A stretch of 64,000 bases of DNA from Salinadaptatus halalkaliphilus (GCF_006543045.1 NZ_RBZW01000033.1:55909-119908), one strand, 5' to 3'; positions 34,608 through 42,804 are shown, counted from the stretch's first letter. Made by a program: numbers and translations. Notes: generated by a model not told the origin, from the letters alone.

Positions 34608-35291
34608 ATGGGAACCCCTCGAGAAACCCGCCGGGAGCAGGCCGAGGAGGTCGTCGACCGCTTAGAGACCGAGTATCCGGACTCGACGATTTCGCTGCGG
34701 TACGCGAACCGCCTCGAGTTGCTGATCGCGGTGATCCTCTCGGCACAGTGTACGGACGAACGGGTAAACGAGGAGACGAAACACCTCTTCGAGCAGTACG
34801 ACGGCCCCGAAGACTACGCGAACGTTCCCGAAGACGAACTCGCCGAAGACCTGAACTCGATCACCTACTACAACAGCAAAGCCGGCTACATCAAGAACTC
34901 CTGTGAGACGATCCTCGAGGAACACGACGGTGAGGTGCCGGATACGATGGACGAACTGACAGCGCTCTCGGGCGTCGGTCGCAAGACCGCAAATGTCGTC
35001 CTCCAGCACGGCCACGACGTCGTCGAGGGGATCGTCGTCGACACCCACGTCCAGCGGCTCTCGCGGCGACTGGGCCTGACCGAGGAGGAGCGCCCCGAGT
35101 CCATCGAGGAGGAGCTGATGGAAATCGTTCCGGAGGGCTACTGGCAGCAGTTTACCCACCTCTGTATCGACCACGGACGTGCCACCTGTATGGCCCGAAA
35201 TCCGGACTGTCACGACTGCGTGCTCGCCGACATCTGCCCCTCCGAGAAGGGCGACAGCGAGATCGACCTCGCTTCGGGCGACCCCTGGTAA
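34608..35291 (+). CDS. nth: Endonuclease III (DNA glycosylase/AP lyase)
   Basis: 227 residues. Removes oxidised pyrimidines and cuts abasic sites. Helix-hairpin-helix LSGVGRKTANVVLQHG near residues 119-134 with catalytic Lys, then VDTHVQRLSRRLGL with catalytic Asp near 144, and the C-terminal Fe-S loop C-x6-C-x2-C-x5-C (CMARNPDCHDCVLADIC, about 193-209). All catalytic and cluster residues are present. The ATG at 34608 matches the usual N-terminus; an upstream in-frame extension is not conserved. Confidence 0.96.
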   Translation: MGTPRETRREQAEEVVDRLETEYPDSTISLRYANRLELLIAVILSAQCTDERVNEETKHLFEQYDGPEDYANVPEDELAEDLNSITYYNSKAGYIKNSCETILEEHDGEVPDTMDELTALSGVGRKTANVVLQHGHDVVEGIVVDTHVQRLSRRLGLTEEERPESIEEELMEIVPEGYWQQFTHLCIDHGRATCMARNPDCHDCVLADICPSEKGDSEIDLASGDPW

Positions 35292-35377
35292 CGGCGGCCT
35301 CGAGCGCGTGTTTGGACCCGACCATCGCAAGCCCAACACTGTTTCGACGACCGGCGATACTTCCGGTCGGGACTACA

Positions 35378-35620
35378 ATGGCCAACGATACTGACGAGAC
35401 CGGCAAAGACGAGCACGGACGGGACATCGAACTCGCGAAAGAACGATCCGAAGATGAAGACGAGGACGAACTTCCCGAGAAACAACAGGAAGCCCGCGAG
35501 CAAGCCGACGAGGAACGGCGACGACAGGATATCGAGCACAAGTCGACCGACCGGGAAAACGACGCTCTCGAGAACACGAACCCCGATGACCACCGAGACG
35601 AAGAACCATACAACAGCTGA
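35378..35620 (+). CDS. Small, highly charged hypothetical protein
   Basis: 80 residues, rich in D, E, K, R and Q with no hydrophobic core, so likely disordered or a single long helix (LPEKQQEAREQADEERRRQD). The ATG at 35378 begins MANDTDETGKDEHGRDIEL. It follows the endonuclease III gene by 86 bp. No family recognised with confidence; similar short charged proteins are widely kept in haloarchaea. Confidence 0.55.
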   Translation: MANDTDETGKDEHGRDIELAKERSEDEDEDELPEKQQEAREQADEERRRQDIEHKSTDRENDALENTNPDDHRDEEPYNS

Positions 35621-35671
35621 TCGCCCGCCGTTCCCTTCGATCGCTGCTCGTTTTCGGAGCGACGTGGCTCG

Positions 35672-36493
35672 TTACTGCGAGACGGGAGCCGAAAGCGTCG
35701 CGACCGACCCGCCGGGCGAAATAACGACGCGGCTACCGACACCGATCGTTCCGATCGACTCACCGTCGACGACGAGTGCGACCGCTCCCGTGTCGCGCTC
35801 GACGGTCAACACGAGGTCGTCGGTCGGGAGCACCCATCGTCGCGTCCGCCTGACGAACGGCGCAATCGGGACGACTGCGACGCCGTCGACGACCCGCGAG
35901 AGTTCCGGCCCGTCGATGGCGCTTGCGTATCCGTGGCTCCCCGCCGGCGTCGCGACCACGACCCCGTCGGCCCTGAACGACGCGACCGATTCGTCCCGAC
36001 TCTCGACGCCGAACTCGGAGATTCGCGCCGGTTCGTCGGTCACCAGCGTCACGTCGAACGCCGCTCGAGTCGACTCGACCGCCTCGAGAGTGCCGTGCTC
36101 GTTGTGGCTCTCGCCGCCGCTCCCGTCGGTCGTCGGCTCGATGGCGACCTCGAGCAACTGGTGGCGGCGAACGGTCGCGTCGCCCTCGAGTGCCGTTTCG
36201 AGTGCCACACCAGCCCGGTCGTGCTCAGCGGACTCGATACCGCTGATCGAGCCCGTCGGAAGCACCGGACAGCCGAGGCGTTCGCGCGCGATTGCCGACA
36301 GCGTCGATTCGTCGGGGACGATCACGACCGTCGGCTCGAGGGCGAGAACGTCCTCGATTCCACCGGTAACGAACTCGGCATCCCACGTATCGCAGACGCC
36401 CTCGAGGGCGGTGACATCGAGCGGCGTCCGCCCGTCATCGGGCTCGAGAACGCCGACGGTTGGCTCGTCCCCAGGCTCCCACGCGCGGCTCAT
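35672..36493 (-). CDS. NAD kinase-like protein lacking the GGDG motif
   Basis: 273 residues. The C-terminal beta-sandwich half is clearly that of NAD kinases: SFRADGVVVATPAGSHGYAS followed by DGPELSRVVDGVAVVPIAPF matches the NAD-binding D-G-x-x-x-x-T-P-x-G-S motif. The N-terminal half, which should carry GGDGT for ATP, shows VVIVPDESTLSAI instead, so phosphate transfer is doubtful. Haloarchaea normally have a separate standard NAD kinase; this may be a binding or regulatory paralogue. The ATG at 36493 is preferred over the upstream frame extension, which overlaps the peptidase gene. Confidence 0.72.
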   Translation of the reverse strand: MSRAWEPGDEPTVGVLEPDDGRTPLDVTALEGVCDTWDAEFVTGGIEDVLALEPTVVIVPDESTLSAIARERLGCPVLPTGSISGIESAEHDRAGVALETALEGDATVRRHQLLEVAIEPTTDGSGGESHNEHGTLEAVESTRAAFDVTLVTDEPARISEFGVESRDESVASFRADGVVVATPAGSHGYASAIDGPELSRVVDGVAVVPIAPFVRRTRRWVLPTDDLVLTVERDTGAVALVVDGESIGTIGVGSRVVISPGGSVATLSAPVSQ

Positions 36494-36570
36494 ACGTCGG
36501 CGTTCTCCCGGCCCGGTCAAAAGGTGTCGGATTCCGAGCCGAGAAAGCGATCGTCGGAACTGGTCGTGGG

Positions 36571-37881
36571 CTACGTCTTGAAGGGCCAATCGCCGGTGAT
36601 CCGCATGCCTTTCGCCAGACCCTGCTCCGCCAGCGCAGTCGCGATCGAGTCGGGCTCGCGGTGATCGACGGTTCGCGCCTCGCCCGCGAGCTCGACGACG
36701 AGTGCGGTCAGCAAGATCGCCTGCTCGCGGAAGGTCCGTCGCTCGAGTTTCTCGAACGTGTCGGCTTCGGTGTGACCCCAGCCGCGGCCGACGCTGTCGT
36801 CGCTCGAGGAGACGTGATAGCCGGGGACGCCGCGTTCGACGAACGGCCAGTGGTCGCTATGGGGGCCGAGCGTCGGTACGACCTCGATCGGGTGCCCGTA
36901 GCGGTCGGCAACGGCGTTCGCGGCGGCCGCGAGGCTGTCGAAGCCGTTGGTCTGACACGAGAGCGTGCGGCTGCCGACGACACCGTCGAGGTTGATGACC
37001 GCCTCGATCGCCTCGCAGTCACAGGATTCGGCGTACCGCGTCGAGCCGACGAGGCCGACCTCCTCGGCGCCGAAGGCGACGAACTCGACGCGGCTCTCGA
37101 GGTCGTCCTCGCGGGCGGCGAGTGCGGCAGCGAGTTCGACGACCATCGCCGTTCCCGCGCCGTTGTCCAGCGCACCCTCGGCGATGTCGTGGGCGTCGAC
37201 GTGACTCGTCACGAGTACGCGTCGATCGGTCTCGGGACCGAGTTGGGCACGGACGGTCTGGCTCTCGGCGTCGTGGATATCGGCCTCGACCTCGAGGGTG
37301 ATCTCGTCGCCGTCGTAGCGCCTGACGAGTCGGGCGCCAACCTCGCTCGAGACGCCGACGGCCGGAATATCGCCGATCGGGTTCTCGTCGGTGCCGACGC
37401 TGCCGGTCGGCGGGAGACAGCCCGCGACGTGGTTTCGGTAGACAAAGCCAGCGGCGCCGGCCTCGACGGCGTGATAGTACTTCTCCCGGCGGTGGACGTA
37501 CCGCTCGGCGTGGTCGGGGATGTCGCTGCGAACGACGACGATCGATCCCTCGAGGTCGCGATTTTCGAAGTCTTCGGGCAATCCGTAGCCCAGATCGACC
37601 AGCGGCGCCGTGACGCGCTCGGCCGGACTTCGCGGCAACGCGATCGATCGAAGCCGTTCGTCGTCGGCTTCGATTGCACTCTCGCCGCGCGTCCAACCCT
37701 GGATCTCGAACGACTCGAGTCGGGCCTCGCGCGCCCCTGCCTGCTCGAGCGCGTTTCGTGTCAGTATCGCCGCTTCGCGTTCGCCGTCGCTGCCGGCCAT
37801 CCGAGTGCCGATATCGACTAGCCCCTCGAGATGGGTCCAGCCGATGTCGCTGGTGAATCGATCACCGATCCAATCGCTCAT
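36571..37881 (-). CDS. M28 family metallo-aminopeptidase
   Basis: 436 residues. Zinc-dependent exopeptidase. A PA-type insert (about residues 95-190, LEGSIVVVRSDIPDHAERY) precedes the catalytic domain with metal ligands in VTSHVDAHD, GALDNGAGTAMV, FGAEEVGLVGS, VINLDGVVG and a late His in GWGHTEADTFEKL. The catalytic Glu pair is intact. No signal peptide, so it is cytosolic. It lies 77 bp upstream of the NAD kinase-like gene on the same strand. Peptide specificity is unknown. Confidence 0.9.
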   Translation of the reverse strand: MSDWIGDRFTSDIGWTHLEGLVDIGTRMAGSDGEREAAILTRNALEQAGAREARLESFEIQGWTRGESAIEADDERLRSIALPRSPAERVTAPLVDLGYGLPEDFENRDLEGSIVVVRSDIPDHAERYVHRREKYYHAVEAGAAGFVYRNHVAGCLPPTGSVGTDENPIGDIPAVGVSSEVGARLVRRYDGDEITLEVEADIHDAESQTVRAQLGPETDRRVLVTSHVDAHDIAEGALDNGAGTAMVVELAAALAAREDDLESRVEFVAFGAEEVGLVGSTRYAESCDCEAIEAVINLDGVVGSRTLSCQTNGFDSLAAAANAVADRYGHPIEVVPTLGPHSDHWPFVERGVPGYHVSSSDDSVGRGWGHTEADTFEKLERRTFREQAILLTALVVELAGEARTVDHREPDSIATALAEQGLAKGMRITGDWPFKT

Positions 37882-37965
37882 AGCGGGTAGTCGGCGTGCA
37901 GTCTGGTAATGCTACCGCTCGAGGGCCACTCACGAGGCCGTTCGGACGCCGCGGATCTCTCGTCT

Positions 37966-38049
37966 GATACGGTTTACTGTAAGTCATTGCCGGCGCAACC
38001 GCGACCCGGGCGGCGGTTGCGCCGGTAAATCGTTACAGCAATCCGTATG
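37966..38049. repeat. Palindromic dispersed element, copy A (84 bp)
   Basis: Starts gatacggtttactgt and ends ttacagcaatccgtatg, outer arms that are roughly inverted. The centre is a perfect 13-bp palindrome, ccggcgcaaccgc (37990-38002) and gcggttgcgccgg (38013-38025), with a 10-nt loop. Related copies occur at 38237, 50927 and 58775, and weaker ones at 39448 and 42729. Likely a MITE-like or REP-like element. The end of the membrane protein gene below lies inside it. Confidence 0.7.
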
Positions 38050-38228
38050 AGCGCCGCGGCGCCGACGCCGACGATAGCACCGAGTCCGAGACCCGGCAGG
38101 AAATGTTCCGTCCCACTGACCGCCGCGAGACCGAGTCCGAACACGAGCAGCGGGACCAACAGCAAGACGGCTATCTCAAGGACGAACACGTTCAGCAGCC
38201 GCGCTTTGCCGTCGGTCATAAACGCCAT
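37974..38228 (-). CDS. Small two-helix membrane protein whose C-terminus is encoded by a repeat
   Basis: 84 residues from the ATG at 38228 (MAFMTDGKARLLNVFVLEIA). Two membrane segments are clear (about residues 11-34 and 43-62). The last 17 residues (YRRNRRPGRGCAGNDLQ) and the stop codon are encoded by palindromic element A, and element B ends 9 bp upstream of the start. The frame is open further upstream to 38456, but that part is also made of repeat sequence. It may be the shortened remains of a longer membrane protein gene. Function unknown. Confidence 0.45.
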   Translation of the reverse strand: MAFMTDGKARLLNVFVLEIAVLLLVPLLVFGLGLAAVSGTEHFLPGLGLGAIVGVGAAALIRIAVTIYRRNRRPGRGCAGNDLQ

Positions 38229-38236
38229 GGACCTGA

Positions 38237-38320
38237 GATACCGATTACTGTAACGGTTTACCGGCGTACCCGCGGCCCGAGCGACGAGTGCGCCCGAAAC
38301 GACGTACAGGAAACCGTATG
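38237..38320. repeat. Palindromic dispersed element, copy B (84 bp, diverged)
   Basis: Starts gataccgattactgtaacgg, has ttaccggcgtacccgcg in the left half and ends aaaccgtatg. Same length and same terminal motifs as copy A, but the central palindrome has decayed (gagcgacgagtgcgc). Together with copy A it flanks a 187-bp segment that carries the two-helix membrane protein. Confidence 0.6.
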
Positions 38321-38439
38321 TGACGAGCAGATTACTGATTGTATTGTGGAGGCACTCGAGTCGCAGCCGCTGCTCGAGCGTTTGCGAGCCGGCAGTTGCA
38401 GGCCGTATCGAAAATGGCCAGTCCGTTGATGCGTGTGGC

Positions 38440-38655
38440 ATGAAAGTCGTCTTCAAACCCGGGAATGCTTACGAAGAGATCAACTGCTTCGATTTCCGGG
38501 AGTACGAACAAGGTGTGGTGTTGCACGACGAGAAGGGGTACAACATCGGCTACGTCCCACACGAGATTCTGAGTCACATCGAACCCCACGCCGGCGAGGA
38601 GGTCGCGTTCGAAGACGGCAAACCGCCATCGTCGGACGACGAGTACGACGAGTGA
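38440..38655 (+). CDS. Small conserved hypothetical protein
   Basis: 71 residues, MKVVFKPGNAYEEINCFDFR at the N-terminus, then a beta-rich middle (YEQGVVLHDEKGYNIGYVPH) and an acidic tail. It looks like a small beta-barrel or OB-like fold. Codon use and acidity are typical of the host. The ATG at 38440 fits the start of the globular part. I recall similar haloarchaeal proteins without assigned function. Confidence 0.6.
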   Translation: MKVVFKPGNAYEEINCFDFREYEQGVVLHDEKGYNIGYVPHEILSHIEPHAGEEVAFEDGKPPSSDDEYDE

Positions 38656-38682
38656 CGAGCGATCCCCGCTTTTCGGCACCGG

Positions 38683-39411
38683 TTACGTATCGACGCCGCC
38701 GACCTCGAGGCGCTCGAGGCGATCCTGGGCGCGGGTGAGCGCGGCATCGTCACCGCGAAGACCGTCGGCGAGCTCGCGGGTAGCCTCGATTAGTTGTTCG
38801 GCCGTCCGTGGCTCGACGTCGCCATCGAGCATGCGGATGCGCTTGACGTGCTCGCCCAGGGTTTCGACGGCCTGTCGTTCGCTCGTCGCGTGGTCCCGGT
38901 CTGCAGCCCAGGTGCGGACATCTCGGCGGTACTCCCGAACGGCGTTTGCGTACGCGAGCCCCCGTCCGCCACGAAGCGATTGTGGAACCTCGTCGACGGC
39001 TGGGCGGTCGCCGCCGTCTGCATCCCGGAGCAACGACAGGAAGTACAGTTCCTCTCGCTCCTCGAGGGAACGGCGCCGAGAGACGGCGTCGGCGACGTGG
39101 CGAAGTTCGGCCGCGACGAGGTACGTATCGTCGAGTGGCTGGAGCGCTCCCGCCTTGATGAACCCGCGTTGGCGAACGTACTCACGAGCCGTTTCGTGGG
39201 CCCGGTTGGCGAGGTCTTCGGTCGGGACGTCGTCGATATCGGCCCGCACCTCGGTCAGGTCGAACGCGACCCGAAGATCGGTGTGTTCGGTGCGTTCGTC
39301 GAGGCCGACACTCTGGAGACTGCCACAGGCCGGACAGCCAATCGACCCCGTCTCGTAGTACGACCACCGGGTGCCACAGGATGTGCACTCGCGTTCGCCC
39401 CTGATCTTCAT
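38683..39411 (-). CDS. TFIIB-type zinc-ribbon helical protein (DUF7117-like)
   Basis: 242 residues. An N-terminal zinc ribbon (CTSCGTRWSYYETGSIGCPAC, two CxxC pairs around residues 8-28) is followed by a long helical domain with several Arg/Glu-rich helices. The ATG at 39411 starts MKIRGEREC right before the ribbon; an upstream extension is not conserved. The zinc ribbon plus helices suggests a nucleic-acid or protein contact role, but no function is known to me. Confidence 0.7.
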   Translation of the reverse strand: MKIRGERECTSCGTRWSYYETGSIGCPACGSLQSVGLDERTEHTDLRVAFDLTEVRADIDDVPTEDLANRAHETAREYVRQRGFIKAGALQPLDDTYLVAAELRHVADAVSRRRSLEEREELYFLSLLRDADGGDRPAVDEVPQSLRGGRGLAYANAVREYRRDVRTWAADRDHATSERQAVETLGEHVKRIRMLDGDVEPRTAEQLIEATRELADGLRGDDAALTRAQDRLERLEVGGVDT

Positions 39412-39672
39412 GTCCCAGCGTAGGCGAATCCAAGCAAAAGGTCTCACGGACTCGTACGGACCGTCGGTGGCAGTCCCCGGTACAACCGCCGATATACTGC
39501 CGGGCAAACGATAGTAACGACTGCAACTATCGTAACGACTGAAACATGATTACTGCCCGACACCATACCGTTGCCCCACTTATATCGTCAGACGAGGTGC
39601 AACGAGCGGTCGTGTGCGCTCGAGTCGAAACGTCCCAATGACCTTTTTGGGTTCGGCCCGCTAACATGTGGT
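39412..39672. other. Intergenic region with a diverged palindromic element
   Basis: Around 39448-39520 the sequence ctcgtacggaccgtc, then cccggtacaaccgcc and ctgccggg recalls the dispersed palindromic element but is strongly diverged. A direct repeat gatagtaacgactgcaac / tatcgtaacgactg at 39511-39540 follows. A T-rich string (cctttttgggttcgg, 39641-39655) lies about 25 bp before the next gene and may be its promoter. Confidence 0.4.
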
Positions 39673-39819
39673 ATGCGTGACGAAGACGAAATCCGCGAGC
39701 AGTACGAATTTCTCACAGAACACCTCGAGAGCGAGGAGATGAGTCACGATGGCGTCAAACGGATGTTCACCTATTACAAGCGTGCTATCGGTTGGGTGCT
39801 CGAAGAAGAACACATGTAA
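39673..39819 (+). CDS. 48-residue conserved-type small protein
   Basis: MRDEDEIREQYEFLTEHLES followed by EEMSHDGVKRMFTYYKRAIG and WVLEEEHM: two amphipathic helices with strong acidic bias. The ATG at 39673 has a T-rich promoter-like string about 25 bp upstream. Small, single-domain; resembles short haloarchaeal proteins that occur alone. Function unknown. The frame upstream of the ATG is not protein-like. Confidence 0.6.
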   Translation: MRDEDEIREQYEFLTEHLESEEMSHDGVKRMFTYYKRAIGWVLEEEHM

Positions 39820-39864
39820 CCCGAAGTGAACGAACGTATCACATCTCGAGGCTGTGTCGTTACC

Positions 39865-39873
39865 TTTAAGTAT
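39865..39873 (+). promoter_or_regulatory. TATA-like box in front of a candidate small RNA
   Basis: tttaagtat is a good match to the archaeal TATA box and is followed about 22 bp later by the first strong hairpin of the region, with no open frame downstream. Confidence 0.45.
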
Positions 39874-39894
39874 GCACAGCGGAATTTGTCTGGT

Positions 39895-39995
39895 GACGCT
39901 TCGCTTGGAGGGCCGAAGCGTCAGCGGGGACCAATTCAGGGCGGCAAGCGATCGCGTGACGTTTTTCCCGTCACGCGATCTGCTTTCCTGTTTAC
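39895..39995 (+). ncRNA. Candidate structured small RNA
   Basis: Two strong stems lie about 27 bases apart: gacgcttcg (39895-39903) with cgaagcgtc (39914-39922), and a perfect 12-bp stem gatcgcgtgacg (39950-39961) with cgtcacgcgatc (39969-39980) closed by a T-rich loop. A run tttcctgttt follows at 39984-39993 and could end transcription. A TATA-like box stands upstream. No coding frame fits. It does not match SRP, RNase P or known riboswitch signatures I can recall. It may instead be the terminator area of the upstream small gene. Confidence 0.4.
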
Positions 39996-40227
39996 TACGA
40001 GACACTAATTGGTAGCGTCGAGACCCATCTAATGACGAGCGAATCGGCCTTCATTCGGCGTCTTAGAGTATAAGAATACGAATAGAAACCCACTGGAGTG
40101 TAAACATGAATTTCATATTATGCAACCACCAGTGCGCGATACGTCACGGTAGTTATCATTTTGGTTGAGCCTTCCACGTCTTTCGTTCGCCAGTAAGGCT
40201 CCGGTTTCGCTCGATAAAACCCGATAG

Positions 40228-40241
40228 CCTTATTAAAATTC
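40228..40241 (+). promoter_or_regulatory. TATA-like box of the PadR-family gene
   Basis: The AT-rich ttattaaaattcg lies about 30 bp before the ATG at 40270 and is the only strong TATA candidate in the 270 bp after the candidate small RNA. Confidence 0.45.
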
Positions 40242-40269
40242 GACAGTAAGTACGGGTGGTACGTTCCCA

Positions 40270-40545
40270 ATGTACGACCTGACAGGATTTCAGCGTGACT
40301 TGCTCTACGTCATCGCTGGCGAGGAGGAACCACACGGATTGGCGATCAAAGAAGAACTCGAAGAGTACTACGAAAAGGAGATTCATCACGGCCGGCTCTA
40401 CCCAAACCTGGATACCCTCGTCGACAAAGGGCTCGTCGAGAAAGGCCGTCGCGACCGTCGAACGAACTTTTATACCCTCACCCGGCGCGGCCAGCGCGAA
40501 CTCGAGGCCCGCCGCGAGTGGGAAGCCCAATACGTCGACCTCTAA
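40270..40545 (+). CDS. PadR family winged-helix transcriptional regulator
   Basis: 91 residues. MYDLTGFQRDLLYVIAGEEE followed by HGLAIKEELEEYYEKEIHHG, RLYPNLDTLVDKGLVEKG and TNFYTLTRRGQRELEARREW is the standard PadR N-terminal winged helix. There is no C-terminal dimerisation domain, as in the short subfamily-s1 PadR proteins of archaea. It stands alone downstream of a long intergenic region. Targets and effector are unknown. Confidence 0.88.
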   Translation: MYDLTGFQRDLLYVIAGEEEPHGLAIKEELEEYYEKEIHHGRLYPNLDTLVDKGLVEKGRRDRRTNFYTLTRRGQRELEARREWEAQYVDL

Positions 40546-40672
40546 TCGGTCTCGAAGCTTCGACCGATAGGCGACGGACGAGTCACCGACCATCGGTTTG
40601 GCGACCGATCTGCGTTTGCACTGCGCTCGAGTCAGCAGACCCCTTATATGATCTCGCGAGGAACGTCAGGAA

Positions 40673-41965
40673 GTGAACGAGGTTCCCCTCCAACTGGCGG
40701 ACGCGCCACTCGACGAGACGGTGGTCCGGATCGCTCTGGCAGGTGCATTGGGAATGTTTCTGGGCCTCGAGCGCGAGTGGTCCCAGAAGTCCGCCGGCAT
40801 TCGAACCTTCTCGCTCATTAGCCTGCTTGCGGCGGTCTTTACCCTACTAGTCCTCGAGACCGACATCGGCGAGAGCCTGTTGATTCTGGGCGGCTTGCTC
40901 GTCATCGTCCAGGGCGTGTTGCTCGCGGTACAGGGATTGCTCGGGGAGGAAGACGCCGGGCTCTCGCTGACGACGTCGGTCTCGATGCTCGTCGCCTACG
41001 GCGTCGGCGCGCTCGTCGCGGCCGGCTTCATCATCGAGGGAATTACGGTCGCCGTCCTCTCGTCGCTGTTGCTCGTGCTCAAACGCGAACTCCACGAGTT
41101 CGCCTGGGGACTCACCCGCGAGGAGATGCGCTCGACGACCGAGTTCGCCATCCTCGCGTTCGTCATCTACCCCCTGTTGCCCGCCGAGATCACCCTCGAT
41201 CTCGGCCCGGTGACGATCCCGCTCGAGCCCCAGGTCATCTGGCTGATGGTCGTCGCCGTCGCGGGAATCGGCATCGTCAACTACGCGATCGTCTCGACCT
41301 ACGGCGGGCGTGGCATCGCCGTGACGGGCTTTTTCGGCGGACTGGCCTCCTCGACGGCCGTCGTCGGGACGATGCTCGATCACGTCCGCCAGCGACCCGA
41401 GGCGGGGTCCTACGCCGTGGCCGCCATCCTGTTGGCAAACGCCGCGATGGCAGCCCGAAATCTCGCCATCGCCGTCGGGTTTACGGTGGGCAGCGGGACA
41501 GCCATCCTCCTCGAGGCGATCGTGCCGCTGGGAGCGGTTATCCTGCTGGCGTTCATCGTCGCTGCCCTGACAGCGGACTGGCGCGAGTCCGGGCCGATGG
41601 AACTCGAGAGTCCGTTCTCGCTGACCAACGCGCTGGCTTTCGGCGCGGTGTTTCTGATCGTGCTCGTGTTCGGATCACTGGCCGAGACCTGGTTTGGCAC
41701 CCTCGGTTTCTACGCGACCGCCATCGCCAGCGGCTTCGTCTCGAGTGCCGGCGCGACCACGTCGGCTGTCGTCCTCTATCGCGGCGGGCAACTCGGCCCC
41801 GCAGAAGCGACGATCGCCATCCTGCTGGCGACGGTCTCGAGTATCGTTGTCAAGGCGCTGCTGGCCTCGACGTCGGCCAATCACGACTTTCGGAATCAGG
41901 TCGCGGCCTACAGCGCGTTGCTGTTACTCGGCGGGGCGGCGGCGTCGGTACTGATCGTCATCTAG
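40673..41965 (+). CDS. MgtC/SapB family membrane protein with DUF4010
   Basis: 430 residues with about twelve membrane helices. The N-terminal part has the MgtC motif LAGALGMFLGLEREWSQKSA, with GIRTFSLISLLAAVFTLL, and the C-terminal part (from about residue 185) is DUF4010-like: YAIVSTYGGRGIAVTGFFGG and a SSTAVVGTML motif. The GTG at 40673 is the start; a TATA-like cttatatgat lies about 25 bp upstream. The family is linked to magnesium homeostasis or small-ion transport, but its transport activity is not established. Confidence 0.85.
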   Translation: MNEVPLQLADAPLDETVVRIALAGALGMFLGLEREWSQKSAGIRTFSLISLLAAVFTLLVLETDIGESLLILGGLLVIVQGVLLAVQGLLGEEDAGLSLTTSVSMLVAYGVGALVAAGFIIEGITVAVLSSLLLVLKRELHEFAWGLTREEMRSTTEFAILAFVIYPLLPAEITLDLGPVTIPLEPQVIWLMVVAVAGIGIVNYAIVSTYGGRGIAVTGFFGGLASSTAVVGTMLDHVRQRPEAGSYAVAAILLANAAMAARNLAIAVGFTVGSGTAILLEAIVPLGAVILLAFIVAALTADWRESGPMELESPFSLTNALAFGAVFLIVLVFGSLAETWFGTLGFYATAIASGFVSSAGATTSAVVLYRGGQLGPAEATIAILLATVSSIVVKALLASTSANHDFRNQVAAYSALLLLGGAAASVLIVI

Positions 41966-42045
41966 AGGTGCGATCGGGCCGGTCCGTTCGCTGGGCCAGC
42001 AAACGTGAAACGACCTTTATTTCGTGTCGGCCAAAATGATCGTTC

Positions 42046-42396
42046 GTGGCCGACGATTGTGACCCCGCTGCCGTGTTCGCCCTCCTCGACGACGAGTACG
42101 CGCGGACGATACTCGCGGCCACGAGCCAGCAATCCATGACAGCAACCGAACTCAGCGATCAGTGTGACATGTCGCTCTCGACGGTGTACCGACGGACCGA
42201 GGACCTCGAGACGTGTGGCTTGCTCGAGACGCGAACCGAGATCGACGCCGACGGTCACCACACTGCGGTGTACAGCGCCCGACTCGAGCGACTGACGGTC
42301 GAACTCACCGACGGTGTCTACGACGTTAGTCTGTCGACGAAATCGAGAACACGCGAGTTCGCGGACGCGTTTACCGATCTCTGGGAGGGGTTGTGA
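42046..42396 (+). CDS. Winged-helix regulator of the ArsR/HTH type
   Basis: 116 residues. DPAAVFALLDDEYARTILAA followed by MTATELSDQCDMSLSTVYRR and LETCGLLETRTEIDADGHHT is a typical haloarchaeal winged helix. The GTG at 42046 is the start, with TATA-like acctttattt (42011-42022) about 28 bp upstream, so the mRNA is leaderless. Its stop overlaps the ATG of the following membrane gene (TGATG). Such HTH plus small membrane protein pairs are common in haloarchaea and probably sense the membrane. Confidence 0.82.
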   Translation: MADDCDPAAVFALLDDEYARTILAATSQQSMTATELSDQCDMSLSTVYRRTEDLETCGLLETRTEIDADGHHTAVYSARLERLTVELTDGVYDVSLSTKSRTREFADAFTDLWEGL

Positions 42397-42692
42397 TGGT
42401 CGGCGTCTCCCAACAGGTGGCGATGGATATGCTGACGGTCTTGTCGCTTGGCCGGGTCGTTCTCGGACTGGTCATCACGACGCTTGCGATGATCGGATAC
42501 CGAAACAACCGTAGCCATCCGATGCTGGCGCTCGCGGTCGGCGTCGCCTTCCTGACGTTCGTGCAGGTCCTCCTGTCGATCGTCATGGCCCGACTGGGAG
42601 AACCGTATCTGATCTCGCTCTCGACGATGCTTGCGGAGCTCGTCGGACTCTCGCTGATTCTGTACTCGATCGTACTCGCTCGGCGACAGTGA
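42396..42692 (+). CDS. Three-helix membrane protein paired with the HTH regulator (DUF7521-like)
   Basis: 98 residues with three membrane segments (about 15-35, 44-66, 74-94). Its ATG overlaps the stop codon of the winged-helix gene, so the two are co-translated. I recall this partner family as DUF7521. It probably modulates the regulator or is its regulated product; no catalytic motifs are seen. Confidence 0.72.
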   Translation: MVGVSQQVAMDMLTVLSLGRVVLGLVITTLAMIGYRNNRSHPMLALAVGVAFLTFVQVLLSIVMARLGEPYLISLSTMLAELVGLSLILYSIVLARRQ

Positions 42693-42728
42693 CGACCGGG
42701 TGGACAGAGAGGATCCTCGAGTGAGACG

Positions 42729-42804
42729 AGCTGTTGTAATCGCTTACTGCCGATCGCCCGAACGGGTCAGCGATCGGCGGGACATCGTTACACCGGTTCG
42801 TACG
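42729..42804. repeat. Diverged palindromic element (possible copy E)
   Basis: Inner arms gccgatcgc (42749-42757) and gcgatcggc (42770-42778) are a perfect 9-bp inverted repeat; outer arms tgtaatcg (42735-42742) and cgttaca (42786-42792) also match. Layout and terminal motifs resemble the 84-bp element, but the core sequence differs. Confidence 0.45.

Noticed and set aside
39925..39950. tcagggcggcaagc resembles the SRP RNA helix 8 loop
   Set aside because: The required AGCA asymmetric loop and the long flanking helices are missing.
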